Source: Lineus longissimus (taxonomy: Eukaryota > Nemertea > Pilidiophora > Heteronemertea > Lineidae). From it: a stretch of 64,000 bases of DNA. Where the stretch lies: the NCBI RefSeq assembly GCF_910592395.1, contig NC_088311.1, positions 11,474,501 to 11,538,500 on the forward strand, in the 5' to 3' direction. The notes under the pieces are model-generated. The model was not told where the DNA came from. It searched no databases and saw only the letters and a list, made by a program, of their open reading frames with translations. Positions 45,834 through 55,689 of this stretch are shown here, piece by piece (the first letter of the stretch is position 1; every line of letters begins with the position of its first letter). A program made the translations under genes and the position numbers.

Positions 45834-46098
45834 ATATAAAAGCTGGGATTCACATTGGGCGAAAGAGTTTTAGAAAACCAGTGTTGGTGGGAACTCTCGT
45901 CAAACGAAACTAAATCCGTGGTCCCAGTCTCTGTACTGTATCTATCGTACGTCGTAACGTTGAATGGTATCTGTATTCGTCGCTCATATAAGAAATACGT
46001 GTAACCATCGTCTATATATACATCTGGAATATTCCGTTATCAAATAAACCCTATTATACGTTATATCATTTCATTTTCTTGTGTTCGAACCCAAAACA
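45834..46098 (+). promoter_or_regulatory. TATA box and AATAAA block, possibly a solo LTR
   Basis: GATATAAAAGC (TATA at 45,835-45,842) is followed 205 bp later by AATAAA (46,043-46,048), and the block could end at CCCAAAACA (46,098). Promoter, short transcribed segment and polyadenylation signal in this spacing is LTR architecture. No partner LTR or target duplication was found, so a host promoter remains possible. Confidence 0.35.
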
Positions 46099-46112
46099 TT
46101 TTTGTAGTCGGC

Positions 46113-47487
46113 TATGGCATGTTTTTTGTAGCAAAATTCGATTTGAGCAACATTGCAATTAAAATTCGATTTTTGTGCCTATCTATTCGATTTTAATCAA
46201 CTTTGTTCGATTCTTCCCTCAATCATTTGATTTTTTTGCATATTCATTCGATTTTTTTCAAACATTTATCAACAAAAAATACTGTTCTTGTTGTATATCA
46301 AATCAAACACTATAAATTCATAATCGAATATAACTTAGAAAAAATCAAAAGGTGAAAGAAATAGATCAAAATCAGATTCAAATATATCGCATTAACTGGT
46401 CAAAAAACGAAGCATTTTCGATTTTAATTACACCAAATCTTTCAATTTAATCAAAGTATATTCAATTTCAGAATCAAATAAGAAGTATATACGATTTTGA
46501 AATCCAATAGCTATTCGATTTCAAAATCGAATGCACTATTCGATTTGATATTTAAATCGAATGTAAATTCGATTTCAAATCGAATATATGAATTAGATTT
46601 TAGTATTATTCGATTTCATATATTCGATTTGAAATCGAATGGGTCTTTCGATTTTAAAATCGAATTATCATCAGATTTTATTCGATTTAAAACCGAATAA
46701 GTCATTCGATTTTGTGTAGATTTCTATTCGATTTTGATTGGTCAATCATAGTCACGTGACAAACTAGCAACCAATTAGAATCGAATGGAAGGAGCAGAAT
46801 CGAATGAGACCATTTGATTTAGAAATCGAATACTCATTCGATTTAAATCGAATAGGTCATTCGATTTAAAATCGAATAGACCATTCGATTTAAAATTGAA
46901 TATGTCATTCGATTTTGTGTAGATTTCTATTCGATTTTGATTGGTCAATCATAGTCACGTGACAAACTAGCAACCAATTAGAATCGAATGGAATAGGAGC
47001 AGAATCGAATGAGACCATTTGATTTAGAAATCGAATACTCATTCGATTTAAATCGAATAGGTCATCCGATTTTGAAATCAAATATATATATTTTTTATTC
47101 GATTTAAATCAAATAGACCATTTGATTTTTAAATCGAATATTGCTTTTCATTTGATATGGAATCGAATGAACATTCATTCTTAAAATCAAATTATCATTC
47201 AATTTTTTGTAAGAACTATTTGATTATATCGAAATGTACTTTAATCTATATGACGAATTATGCGATTAATATTGAATAGGTGATTTGTAAGAATCGAATG
47301 AGATTGTTTGATCTCGGTCTTGATATTTTAAACTCTTTCCAATACATTTTTGATAAAACAACCTATCATTCGATTCGATTGACAATTTATTTGATTTATT
47401 TTTCACTAAAGAAACTATTCATTCGATTTCTGACTGAAATATTGAATGAATCAGTGAATCGCATAGTGCTACACATAACAGGCCATA
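46113..47487. mobile_element. ATTCGATT-packed inverted-repeat element, 1,375 bp
   Basis: The termini are 21-bp inverted repeats agreeing at 18 positions, starting TATGGCATGTT on the left and TATGGCCTGTT on the right (complement), and ending TGTAGCA. GTCGGC flanks both sides (46,107-46,112 and 47,488-47,493), a likely 6-bp target duplication. Inside are roughly forty exact TTCGATT/AATCGAA heptamers by eye, many paired as palindromes such as ATTCGATTTAAATCGAAT. A segment of about 165-210 bp (GATTGGTCAATCATAGTCAC and context) is tandemly duplicated at about 46,690 and 46,905. There is no credible coding frame. Confidence 0.8.
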
Positions 47488-47493
47488 GTCGGC

Positions 47494-47979
47494 CCTAATG
47501 TTGAAAGTGCAACGTTAAAAACGCTACAGTTGACCTGATCACCACTGGCTAGTGAGACCCAAATTGGGATGACGCGATGTCTCGGAACTACCAGGTATCA
47601 CAAGCCAGTGCGGAGAATGTCTTCCGCCGAACCGCACGAGTAGGCCCAGGTCCGGTGTAATGTTTTTGAGTGTTTCTATTTTTGAGTGTTTCTCCTCATT
47701 GTTTGGGAACGCTAAAAGATAGATTGACAAGTTTTTCTCCCTATTGAAAAGTCATGGTCTCTCTAGCTGCCTATTGTTTGGAAACACTGACACATGGGAA
47801 ACAACCACAGATGTTACACCGGGACGCAAGGCATGTTCTAGAATCCTTCTGAGGTCAATCTTTTGTCCATAACTACTACAATACATTTTTAGATTTGTAG
47901 AGACCCAGGGGAGACGTTTAGAGCACTTTCGATAGATTTTATTTGATAATTGCCACTAGGTGGCGCCACCTTTTGTAAT
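47494..47979. other. No gene recognised
   Basis: Spacer between two inverted-repeat elements. The only structure noticed is the palindrome GGTGGCGCCACC at about 47,959-47,970. Confidence 0.4.
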
Positions 47980-49170
47980 CACTCACACAACGTAGTGAGT
48001 GTAATGGTTACGTGTATGTATAAAGTGTAAACAAAATTCATATATCCATCATGTCCATCGAATCTGAAAAAATTTGTGCAGACCCATGACAGTTCCGGTT
48101 CCGGTACAGTTTGTTGCATTCCATACGGGCCGCGCTTGCCGATCCTGCTTTCACGACGCACCGCAACCACAGTAACCATGATTCCCGTTGTTGACGCAAT
48201 TATTTCATGACGTCATGAGCCATTGACCAATCACGCAAGTAGATTTATTCACACCGGCGCCACTGTCTTGAAGTGTATCTAAAAATCGTCTGCTAGAACA
48301 TACAGGACAACAACGTCGGCGGAGACAGTTGTGACATTTCATTGCAGACGAAGTAAACGTCCTTTTCTTCTCGATTTACGTACTTTACTTCAAAAAGTCA
48401 GTTTTAACACTACTGCGCAAATATAGAGTGGTCTTAAAGTTCAATTTGGATAGAGATTTGACGGACTGATTTGGAAATTCATTCCAACCATGCAACTGTT
48501 TCAGAAATGAGAAAAAGCTCCTGGGTGTCATGACATGCATTCAATTATTATTTCACCACAAAGAGCTGCTTCTTTCAGCAGATATGAGACAGCTACCGGG
48601 GCGGGGACTATTTCTTTATGGGGCCTTATTGTTCAGCGTCTCCAAGGAATTCTATTTTTAGAGTCCAATGGGGGGGGGCTTCCCCCCAATGTACTGACTA
48701 AAACCTGTCACTTTCAGAGAACGGGGGAGGGGGTTTGGGGGACTCATCCCCCAATGTACTGGCTAAATATGTCAGAAGGACGGGGGTTTGGGGGGCTCCC
48801 CCATGTCAAACAGTTGTGTGAGTTCACTAGAGCTGTATGTCCTAGCAGACGATTTTTAAATACATGACATGCATGATGTCCCACACCCGCACTTCAGTGG
48901 CGCTGGTGTGAATAATGGCTCATGACGTCATGAAATGAAGGAAACAATGGGATTCACGTCCGACGTCGTAACTGTGGGTGCTGCGCGTCATGAATGCAGG
49001 ATCGGCCAACTCGCGGCCCATATGGAATGCGACAAAACTGTACCGGGACCAGAATTGTCATGGGTCTGCACAATTTTTTTCAGATTCGATGGACATGATG
49101 GATATATGAATTTTGTTTACACTTTACATACAGTGTACGTAACCATTACACTCACTACGTTGTGTGAGTG
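47980..49170. mobile_element. Element with about 320-bp inverted arms
   Basis: The left arm (47,980-48,300) and right arm (about 48,835-49,170) are reverse complements, with the outermost 30 bp perfect (CACTCACACAACGTAGTGAG start). They also share CATGACGTCATGA and ATCGTCTGCTAG. The loop holds three copies of a G-rich motif (GGGGGTTTGGGGG with CCCCCAATGTACTG) at about 48,660-48,810 that could form G-quadruplexes. No transposase and no clear target duplication were found. The right arm is also present near 62.7 kb as part of a longer duplication. Confidence 0.7.
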
Positions 49171-49910
49171 ACCACACGTGTCCCTGAAATGGTGTGAAAT
49201 TAGTTCAAAATAGGCCTGATGTGTGTCAAGTTCGCCTGGTCATAGGTTGGTGAAATGATATTTGTTCCTTCGAAAGGCAACAACCATGTGATACCCAGGG
49301 GAATAATCATATTTCTAAATTTGGTAAAAAAATGCAGGGTCGCACTTGCGCCTCTTCCTTATACTCAAATGTAGCTTGAAGTGAACCCATATGACACACG
49401 TTAAATTAAGCCAAATCTCGGCATTTGACTTGAAGTGAAACCACAGAAATTGACTTCCACACAACTTTCGCCTGGCTTGCCCAGCAGAAGGGATGTCACA
49501 TACTTGCCAACAGCTGTATCATCGAACAAGTCATGTGGCCATCACCAATCCTTACTGAACAACCAAAACAATTTCAGCGGGAACGTTTTTGCACATTGCA
49601 TCTAAGTTCAATTGGGTAAAATCAACCGCACAGAATGGTTTGTAAGATAGACAAGTTCCATCCATTGTGAGATTACATATTTTTGCTCTAGAGTCAGATG
49701 TATATATCACTTCCATAACGACCTTCATGTATGTGGCATATATATTACATGTCGTTCTGGCTCTGACCCCTTCAAATGGGCCAGGGTGGTCTTTCAAACA
49801 AGTATAATTATTAGGTATGTTCGTACTAAGGCCCTTACGCCTGAAAATGGATTGCGGTGACAGGCCCTCATGTCTTGATCCTGATGACGGACGGATGGAC
49901 AACCGATGGT
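48937..49910 (+). repeat. 1-kb direct duplication, copy A
   Basis: About 974 bp from GAAGGAAACAATGGG to GACAACCGATGGT is repeated at 62,699-63,684 with only scattered substitutions and small indels. It includes the right arm of the inverted-repeat element and the first bases of a von Willebrand A exon. Confidence 0.9.
49864..49910 (+). pseudogene. von Willebrand A domain exon fragment
   Basis: After a possible acceptor (GGTGACAG) the sequence codes PHVLILMTDGWTTDG, which fits the central strand and TDG loop of a von Willebrand factor A domain. Homology with the longer exon at 63.6 kb stops at 49,910, after which the reading is not domain-like. This copy is therefore cut short by the duplication breakpoint, or the 63.6-kb copy gained its continuation. 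Confidence 0.5.
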
Positions 49911-50249
49911 TTCTCAGTTGGCGAAACAATGAAAGAGTTGTCATTCTGTCTTCAGCGCTCTCGAACAATGAGAGCAATCATTCAGAAAAGGAAACAATCA
50001 AAATCGTAAAAACTGGGCATGTACACAATGTCATGTGGCTGGGGTTAATACATTTGGTGTCCAGTTGGTTTAAGGACCATTTCCTGCATATTGCGGAACA
50101 GAAATCTAACAAACCCGGAACAAAAGGTATTGATCTCAGCTAGGGAGACGACGGAAATCTTGGTAAAGATTTGATTAATATTTGAGAAGTTATTCAAGAT
50201 CCAAAGTGAAGTCTTTTTTTCTCAACAAGTACAATTACATTCGTTTCAG

Positions 50250-50344
50250 GTTGCAACACGACATACAAGGCGAATGTCATATTCATCGTCGACAGTTCCT
50301 CTAGCATTGGTGTGGAAAATTTCAAAGTGCTGAAATTCTTCCTT
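50250..50344 (+). CDS. von Willebrand A domain exon with MIDAS motif
   Basis: This 95-nt exon lies between an acceptor (TTCGTTTCAG) and a strong donor (CTT then GTAAGTG). It codes ANVIFIVDSSSSIGVENF and a following helix KVLKFFL. This is the first strand of a von Willebrand factor A domain with the metal-binding DxSxS motif, as in collagen VI, matrilins and other extracellular matrix proteins that bind ligands through Mg2+ or Mn2+. The next exon of the domain is not visible; the following DNA is a mobile repeat. Together with the exon tails at 49.86 and 63.6 kb it suggests a plus-strand gene with several A domains and TE-filled introns. Confidence 0.6.
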
Positions 50345-50654
50345 GTAAGTGTCACCCGATCATCAAAGTCATCGGAAAGGACGGCATCCAGGGTACATTC
50401 GCACTGTTCTAAAGAAAGTCCACACTTGACCCAGCCTTCTTGCGCAGGACCGGAAGTCTATATTTGATGACGTGGTTCCGTCGTTGCTTGGATTGGCCGC
50501 TATGGCCCCAGGATGGCCACGGCAATTATGATTAGCGTGCATGATACAAATGTAAATTCAAAACAATCAAACGATTTCCTTAGAAATGGCACGCTGCAAA
50601 GACTGTTTGATCGACCCCTAGGTTATGAACTGCATCATTGAAATCCTCAATTTT

Positions 50655-50705
50655 TAGCTCACCTCTTAGCAGAGGTGAGCTTATCCATACCGTGGCGTCC
50701 GTCGT

Positions 50706-50737
<32 letters not shown>

Positions 50738-51775
50738 CGTCGTCCGTTAGCAGGGCACGTTTCGTAACTGTTAAAGCTATTGAGTTGAAACTTGGTACAC
50801 ATGTACCCTTATGTAATGACACCTTGGAGACCAAGTTTCGGTCCGATTCGTTTCATGGTTTGGCCACCAGGGGCCAAACGTTAAAAGTGAAAATATGCAA
50901 TATCTCCCTTAATAGTAGTCGGGAAATTTTGAAAAAAATATGGTAGGTACTTCTAGCAAAGGTGCATCATATATCCTCCGGGTTTTTGATTTGACCTCCT
51001 TTTCAAGGTCACAGAGGTCAAATGGTGTAAATTGGCCGTTAGGATGTAACGATGGCACGTTTCTAAACTGCAATGACTATTGATACCAAATTTGGTACAC
51101 ATTTACCCCTTAGTCAGGTGATCTCAGGGACCAAAGTTTGGTCCAATATGATTCACCACTTGACCACCAGGGGGCAAAATCTAAAAACCTTAAAAATGTG
51201 ATTATTCCTTAACTTCTTGCCCGATTGCCACCAATTTGATATCATGGGTACATCTAACCACCATACAGTATATGTCACACAGGTTTTTAATTTGACCTTC
51301 TTGTCAAGGTCACAGAGGTCAAATGGCATAAATTCGCCATCAGGCCGTAACTATGGCACGTATCTTAACTGCAAGGACTATTGATCACAAATTAAGTACA
51401 CATGTACCCCTTGGTCAGGTGATCTCAGGTACCGAAGTTTGGTGCGATCTGATTTGCCGTTTGGCCTCCAGGGAGGGGGCCAAATCCTAAATTCTTCAAA
51501 ATGCCATTATTCCTAGTAATGACTTGCCCGATTGGCACCAATTTTATATCATAGGTACATCTAATTCTAACAACCATTCAATGTGTCACCCGGGTCTTCT
51601 TTGATTTGACCTACTTTTCAAGGTCACAGAGGTCGAATGTACTGTAAATTGGCCATTTTGGGGAAATTGTAATTGCTTGGACCTACATCAAACCTAACAC
51701 TACATGACACAATACCATGCTCTTTATCCATCTTTCCTCCACATGAGGTGAGCACAATGGCCCTGGCCATTTCAT
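50655..51775 (+). mobile_element. AGGTCA-rich non-autonomous mobile repeat
   Basis: The 5' end is a hairpin (AGCTCACCTCTTAGCAGAGG followed by TGAGCT) and then a GTC microsatellite. The body is about three units of 300 bp, each with 'cttggtacacatgtaccc', 'ggccaccaggggcc', 'tggtaggtacatct' and AGGTCA-CAG-AGGTCA (51,006-51,020; 51,307-51,321; 51,621-51,635 with one change). The 3' end is AGGTGAGCACAATGGCCC. Partial relatives lie at 4.3-4.97 and 5.5-6.9 kb. No open frame supports a protein. Confidence 0.7.
50699..50750 (+). repeat. (GTC)n microsatellite
   Basis: A run of CGTCGTCCGTCGTCGTCGTC type, about 50 bp, lies just inside the 5' hairpin of the mobile repeat. Its position suggests it belongs to the element. 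Confidence 0.9.
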
Positions 51776-52199
51776 TTAAGGAAAAGAAATATGACCAGTG
51801 CGTAATTTATTGGGGTAAAAGGAACCTTATTAACCCTTTCACTGCCGCCACAATTTCACGCTCATGTCACGCTGTTGCAGCACGTTTTCTCTGTATCTCT
51901 GCTTACGCTGTATCTCTGTCATGCCCTGTACAACAATCTATCGAAGATAGCTGTAGAAAGTATACACAATGTACATGGAATATGTTCAGTATCACTACCT
52001 GTACTCACATGTATTTAAAACACGAACAAAATCGAGCTCAAACTCGAGAAACGACATAAAGTCCACGTCACAAAGAATCCAATTTTTCGTGTCTTCTTGA
52101 AACTAGATTTTCTGAAATTAATCGATAAAAACTATTTTTTTCATATTTGTAGGTTGGAATGGTCCGGTATTCGTCTTACAGAAGGATGAAGCCGGTGTT
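51776..52199. other. No gene recognised
   Basis: Short spacer between the mobile repeat and the Helitron-associated RNase H fragment. No structure noticed. Confidence 0.35.
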
Positions 52200-52445
52200 C
52201 TACTTGGACACTAATAACGACCTAATGGTCGCTGAAATGTTCCGTTCCCCAGCCAACTTGTCCGCCCGCTCATTGAGTTTGATACCAGCGTGTCCTGGGA
52301 TGTTTGCTATTTTAATCCTGGCCGGGATCTGCAAGATGATGGGGATCCATCTGCTCATTACCATCCAATTCTGCAACTTGCTAACCAAGCTCAGTGAGTC
52401 AGTAAGGATCAGTGCATGGTCCTGTTTATTGGTATTCTGGGACAA
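52200..52445 (-). pseudogene. RNase H domain fragment of a retrotransposon
   Basis: Read on the minus strand, about 80 codons show the RNase H motifs ALILTDSLSLVSKLQ (catalytic TDS) and ANIPGHAGIKLNERADKLAG (PGH.G...NE.AD). Such domains close many LINE polyproteins. The fragment ends against the Rep-coding sequence on the other strand, so it is either a truncated insertion or sequence captured by the Helitron. The rest of the polyprotein is absent. Confidence 0.75.
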
Positions 52446-52450
52446 CCATG

Positions 52451-53431
52451 CCAGGGCATCCTACTCAGTCGTATTTCAAGCATGTTATGAAAAAAGTTTT
52501 TGGGGTGGAGGCATATTGGTATCGCCAAGAATTTGCCAAGAGCAGAGGCATGATTCATTGGCATGGCCTCTGTTGGCGGAATGACCAGCAACCGCATAGA
52601 CTGATCTTCGATGCCATCCAAAATTAGCTTAGTGAGGAAGATACGGCAAAGGACCAATCAGACTGGGCTGAACGCATATTTGGCATGACAGCCATGCATC
52701 CAGCAGGCAAGGACGAGCAGGGTAATCCACGCAAGGACCTCTGGCCCCCACCCGAGGGCACAGCACCTTCGCCTCTAGAGGACACAAACCCCCTGATCAA
52801 GTTGCTATGTGACATCAGCCAAAACCAGGATAGTCTATTGGAGGATCATCTCCTCCTCAGTAACAGGGTCAACCTGCACAGATGCTCAGACTATTGTCTG
52901 AGGCTGTTCAAGGGGAAGAAGGAGAGAGAGTGTCGGATGGGATTTGGTTCTATCTCCGAGCCAGGCAAGTTATTGCGGGTACAGCCTGCAATAACACGTG
53001 ACCGACACAATATCCTGAGATTTGAGATGGAGCGGGATCACCCTGTCCTTGTCCAACACTCACGAATCCATACTCAAGCATGGCGGGCAAATGGAGACAT
53101 TTCCATTATTCTCTCGCACAGTGACCCAGAACATCCATCTGTTGATGAGATTGTTGGCGTTCGACGCTATATTTGTAGCTACGCCTACAAAAGCAATGAG
53201 CCAACTGGAGCAGCATCTGCTCTTTTTAACGACCTGGTTAATTGCACGGACAACGAGAGCACATCGAAGACCATCTGTACGAAACTTCTAATGGATAGTG
53301 TCACAAGGGATGTTTCAGCCATGGAAGCAACATACGAGTTGTCCAGGTTGCCTCTATACAGATCCAGCCATCAGTTCCTGTCAGTGAGCACAACTGGATC
53401 GAGGTTACTTGAAAAAAGGGTGAAACTCTAA
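52451..53431 (+). pseudogene. Helitron Rep (HUH) domain, two nonsense codons
   Basis: One frame runs from the junction at about 52,445 into the helicase. It codes AYWYRQEFAKSRGMIHWHGL, whose HWH (52,556-52,564) is the HUH metal site of rolling-circle replication initiators, and later RRYICSYAYKSNE (about 53,165), where the tyrosines fit the two-tyrosine nicking motif of Helitrons. LSRLPLYRSSHQFLSVS near the end is a further conserved Helitron block. Two in-frame stops interrupt it: TAG at 52,625-52,627 and TAA at 53,429-53,431. The sequence on both sides of each stop stays in frame and domain-like. The N-terminus of Rep is missing, replaced by the RNase H fragment. Confidence 0.82.
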
Positions 53432-55501
53432 CAAAAAGTACACCCTTGGACGAAGAAGAATGAAGACAACTGTTCATTCTACAATTTCATCTCAAGGAAA
53501 GGACGTGTTCCTGTGATGGCTGGCAGCATGAAGGCAACATGGCCACTTTCTGAAGATTACGGTCGCAATATACTGTTACTCCACTGGCCGAACTGGAGAA
53601 AAATTCCTGACATCAATGATGAAAATTTATCATGGCAGGAGAGAATGCTAGAGTTTCTCAACATGGAGTCCTGCCCAACCTTTGTCAAGGCTGATGTAGA
53701 GGGAGCACGACAATACGAGCACAGAATAGCATCAGAGTTGGAAAAAGTTGTTTGTGAGGACGAAGCTGAACAGCCTAATTGGATGGATCTTCTTCGACCA
53801 CAAGTCGATTTTGATGTGGTAACTGACTTCAAGTACAATGATGGAGGACCGGAACATGACTGGGGAGTCACCTCCATGGAGTACCCATCAAACCTTGGGA
53901 TTACTTGGCTGGAGAATATCTCATCTGAAGAAGGGAAGGAAAGAGCAAATGAAAATATAGTGCTTCCTGATGTAGATTTGGATATGATGAATGAGGATCA
54001 GAAATTTGCATACAACTTAGTTATGAGCACTCTTTACCGCTACAAAGCAGATCCTCAGGAATTCACCTCATACCTAAGGTTAGTTGTTGCAGGTACAGCA
54101 GGTTCAGGGAAATCATTTTTGATTAAATGTTTGGTGAAAGGGATTCGCACTCTTTTCCAGGAAAACAGGGCTGTGCAGGTTCTTGGGCCAACAGGAAACA
54201 GTGCAAATCTCATTTCAGGCACCACAATCCACAGCTTTCTGAAGGTTCCCACAGGATCAAGTTCGACGAAGGACATGACGCCACCACATGGAAAGACTGG
54301 ATCTACCCTTCAAGAACATTGCAAAGGATTACATGTCCTTCTCATTGATGAACGATCACTAGTTGGATGCAAAACCCTCGGATGGATGGAATACCTCTGT
54401 TCCTGTGGAGTTCAAAATGGACTGAACTCTAGCAAACCGTGGGGTGGTATTCCGGTAGTTGTCTTTTTTGGTGATGATGTCCAGCTACCCCCTGTCGGTG
54501 ATCATCCAGTATACAAACCACGAGGTGAGGTCAATGCATGCCTTCATGGTGCACTTGCCTGGCAGGAGTTTGACAAGGCTGTGATTCTAAAAACTATAAT
54601 AAGACAAAAAGATGGGGACGGCCAACTAAAAGACACTTTAAATGCTCTGAGGAACTACACCGTCACCAGAGAACAGGCAAAATGGCTGCAAGCTTTCCAG
54701 TGGGACACACTGAGGAAAACACATGGACAAGATTTGTTGGAGAGAATGAGTGACAAGGGGTTGTTTGTGTTTCCAACCCATGCCAATGAATGGGAGCACA
54801 ATAAGGTGAAGCTTCTTGAAGCCAACTGTTCCGCCCCAATAGCAAGAATTAAGGCACTGAACACAGGAGTCCATAAGAACACCCCAAGCGAGAAGGCAGG
54901 AGGGCTCCTACCTGAACTGTTTTTGTGTCAAGAAGCAAGAGTGATGTTAACAGGAAATCTTGCTGTAAATTATGGGTTATTCAACGGTTCTACTGGCATT
55001 GTCAGAGATATTGTCTACACAGATGGCAAAGACCCCAAAATGGGATTACCCGATGTTGTAATGGTAGAATTCGACAATTACAGTGGACCACCCTACATTT
55101 CTGGTACAAAAAAAGTCCCAATTGTACCTGTCACGCGTTTAATGGAATGCCCGTGCCATTCATGTAGGCGCAAACAAATTCCCCTGAGACTTGGCTGGGG
55201 AACCACCATTCATCGATGCCAAGGCATGACAATTGGTGATAATGAAGCATACCGTTACATTGTCATTCATCCCGGGACAAGAGCTTTCGAGTCCAGAAAT
55301 CATGGCGCTCTGTTCGTTGCTCTGTCGCGGGCCAAGACAGCAGGAGATTCTGGAGGTGATTCGGACTTCGCCTTTCACCCTCATGTGATGGAAAATGAAG
55401 ACCGGCTCTGTCATATTGTCAGAACTGAGACCACTACTGCAAGAGGGAAGGAGATTGAAAGGATCAAGAAAGTTGCAGAGCAAACATCTGTTACATATTG
55501 A
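53432..55501 (+). CDS. Helitron PIF1-family helicase domain
   Basis: This is the open continuation of the Rep frame, with the first ATG at 53,516, ending TGA at 55,501. Motifs of superfamily 1B PIF1 helicases appear in order: MNEDQKFAYN (Q-like), GTAGSGKS (Walker A, about 54,092), VLGPTGNSAN, LLIDERSLVG (Walker B; canonical DE kept), FFGDDVQLPPVG, then RLGWGTTIHRCQGMTI and FVALSRAKT near the C-terminus. In Helitrons this domain unwinds DNA during rolling-circle transposition in the nucleus. No stop lies within it, but without an intact Rep it is probably a relic. A CPCHSC motif near 55,150 is noteworthy. Confidence 0.88.
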   Translation, partial: QKVHPWTKKNEDNCSFYNFISRKGRVPVMAGSMKATWPLSEDYGRNILLLHWPNWRKIPDINDENLSWQERMLEFLNMESCPTFVKADVEGARQYEHRIASELEKVVCEDEAEQPNWMDLLRPQVDFDVVTDFKYNDGGPEHDWGVTSMEYPSNLGITWLENISSEEGKERANENIVLPDVDLDMMNEDQKFAYNLVMSTLYRYKADPQEFTSYLRLVVAGTAGSGKSFLIKCLVKGIRTLFQENRAVQVLGPTGNSANLISGTTIHSFLKVPTGSSSTKDMTPPHGKTGSTLQEHCKGLHVLLIDERSLVGCKTLGWMEYLCSCGVQNGLNSSKPWGGIPVVVFFGDDVQLPPVGDHPVYKPRGEVNACLHGALAWQEFDKAVILKTIIRQKDGDGQLKDTLNALRNYTVTREQAKWLQAFQWDTLRKTHGQDLLERMSDKGLFVFPTHANEWEHNKVKLLEANCSAPIARIKALNTGVHKNTPSEKAGGLLPELFLCQEARVMLTGNLAVNYGLFNGSTGIVRDIVYTDGKDPKMGLPDVVMVEFDNYSGPPYISGTKKVPIVPVTRLMECPCHSCRRKQIPLRLGWGTTIHRCQGMTIGDNEAYRYIVIHPGTRAFESRNHGALFVALSRAKTAGDSGGDSDFAFHPHVMENEDRLCHIVRTETTTARGKEIERIKKVAEQTSVTY

Positions 55502-55689
55502 TATCTCAAGGAAATTCAAGTCATTACATAATTATCATACATAAATTACATTCAAGAAACCTGGTACCTTTTTCTACTTGTTTACATTGCAATGCATTGT
55601 TGATACATTTGGCAAAGGTATTCCATTATCCATTTGGCATACTTGATGAAGCACAATAATTCTTCATCATGCAATATTCTCACATTCAT

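Noticed and set aside
46082-46098. tRNA-like B box (GTTCGAACCC)
   Set aside because: No A box or cloverleaf could be found at the right distance.
49552-49977. Minus-strand frame of 141 codons, also present at 63,308-63,676
   Set aside because: It is conserved only because the DNA is duplicated; small indels between copies shift it, and it lies opposite the von Willebrand A exon.
52159-52584. Plus-strand frame of 141 codons before the Helitron Rep
   Set aside because: Its first part is the antisense of the RNase H fragment and its second part is a shifted reading of Rep.
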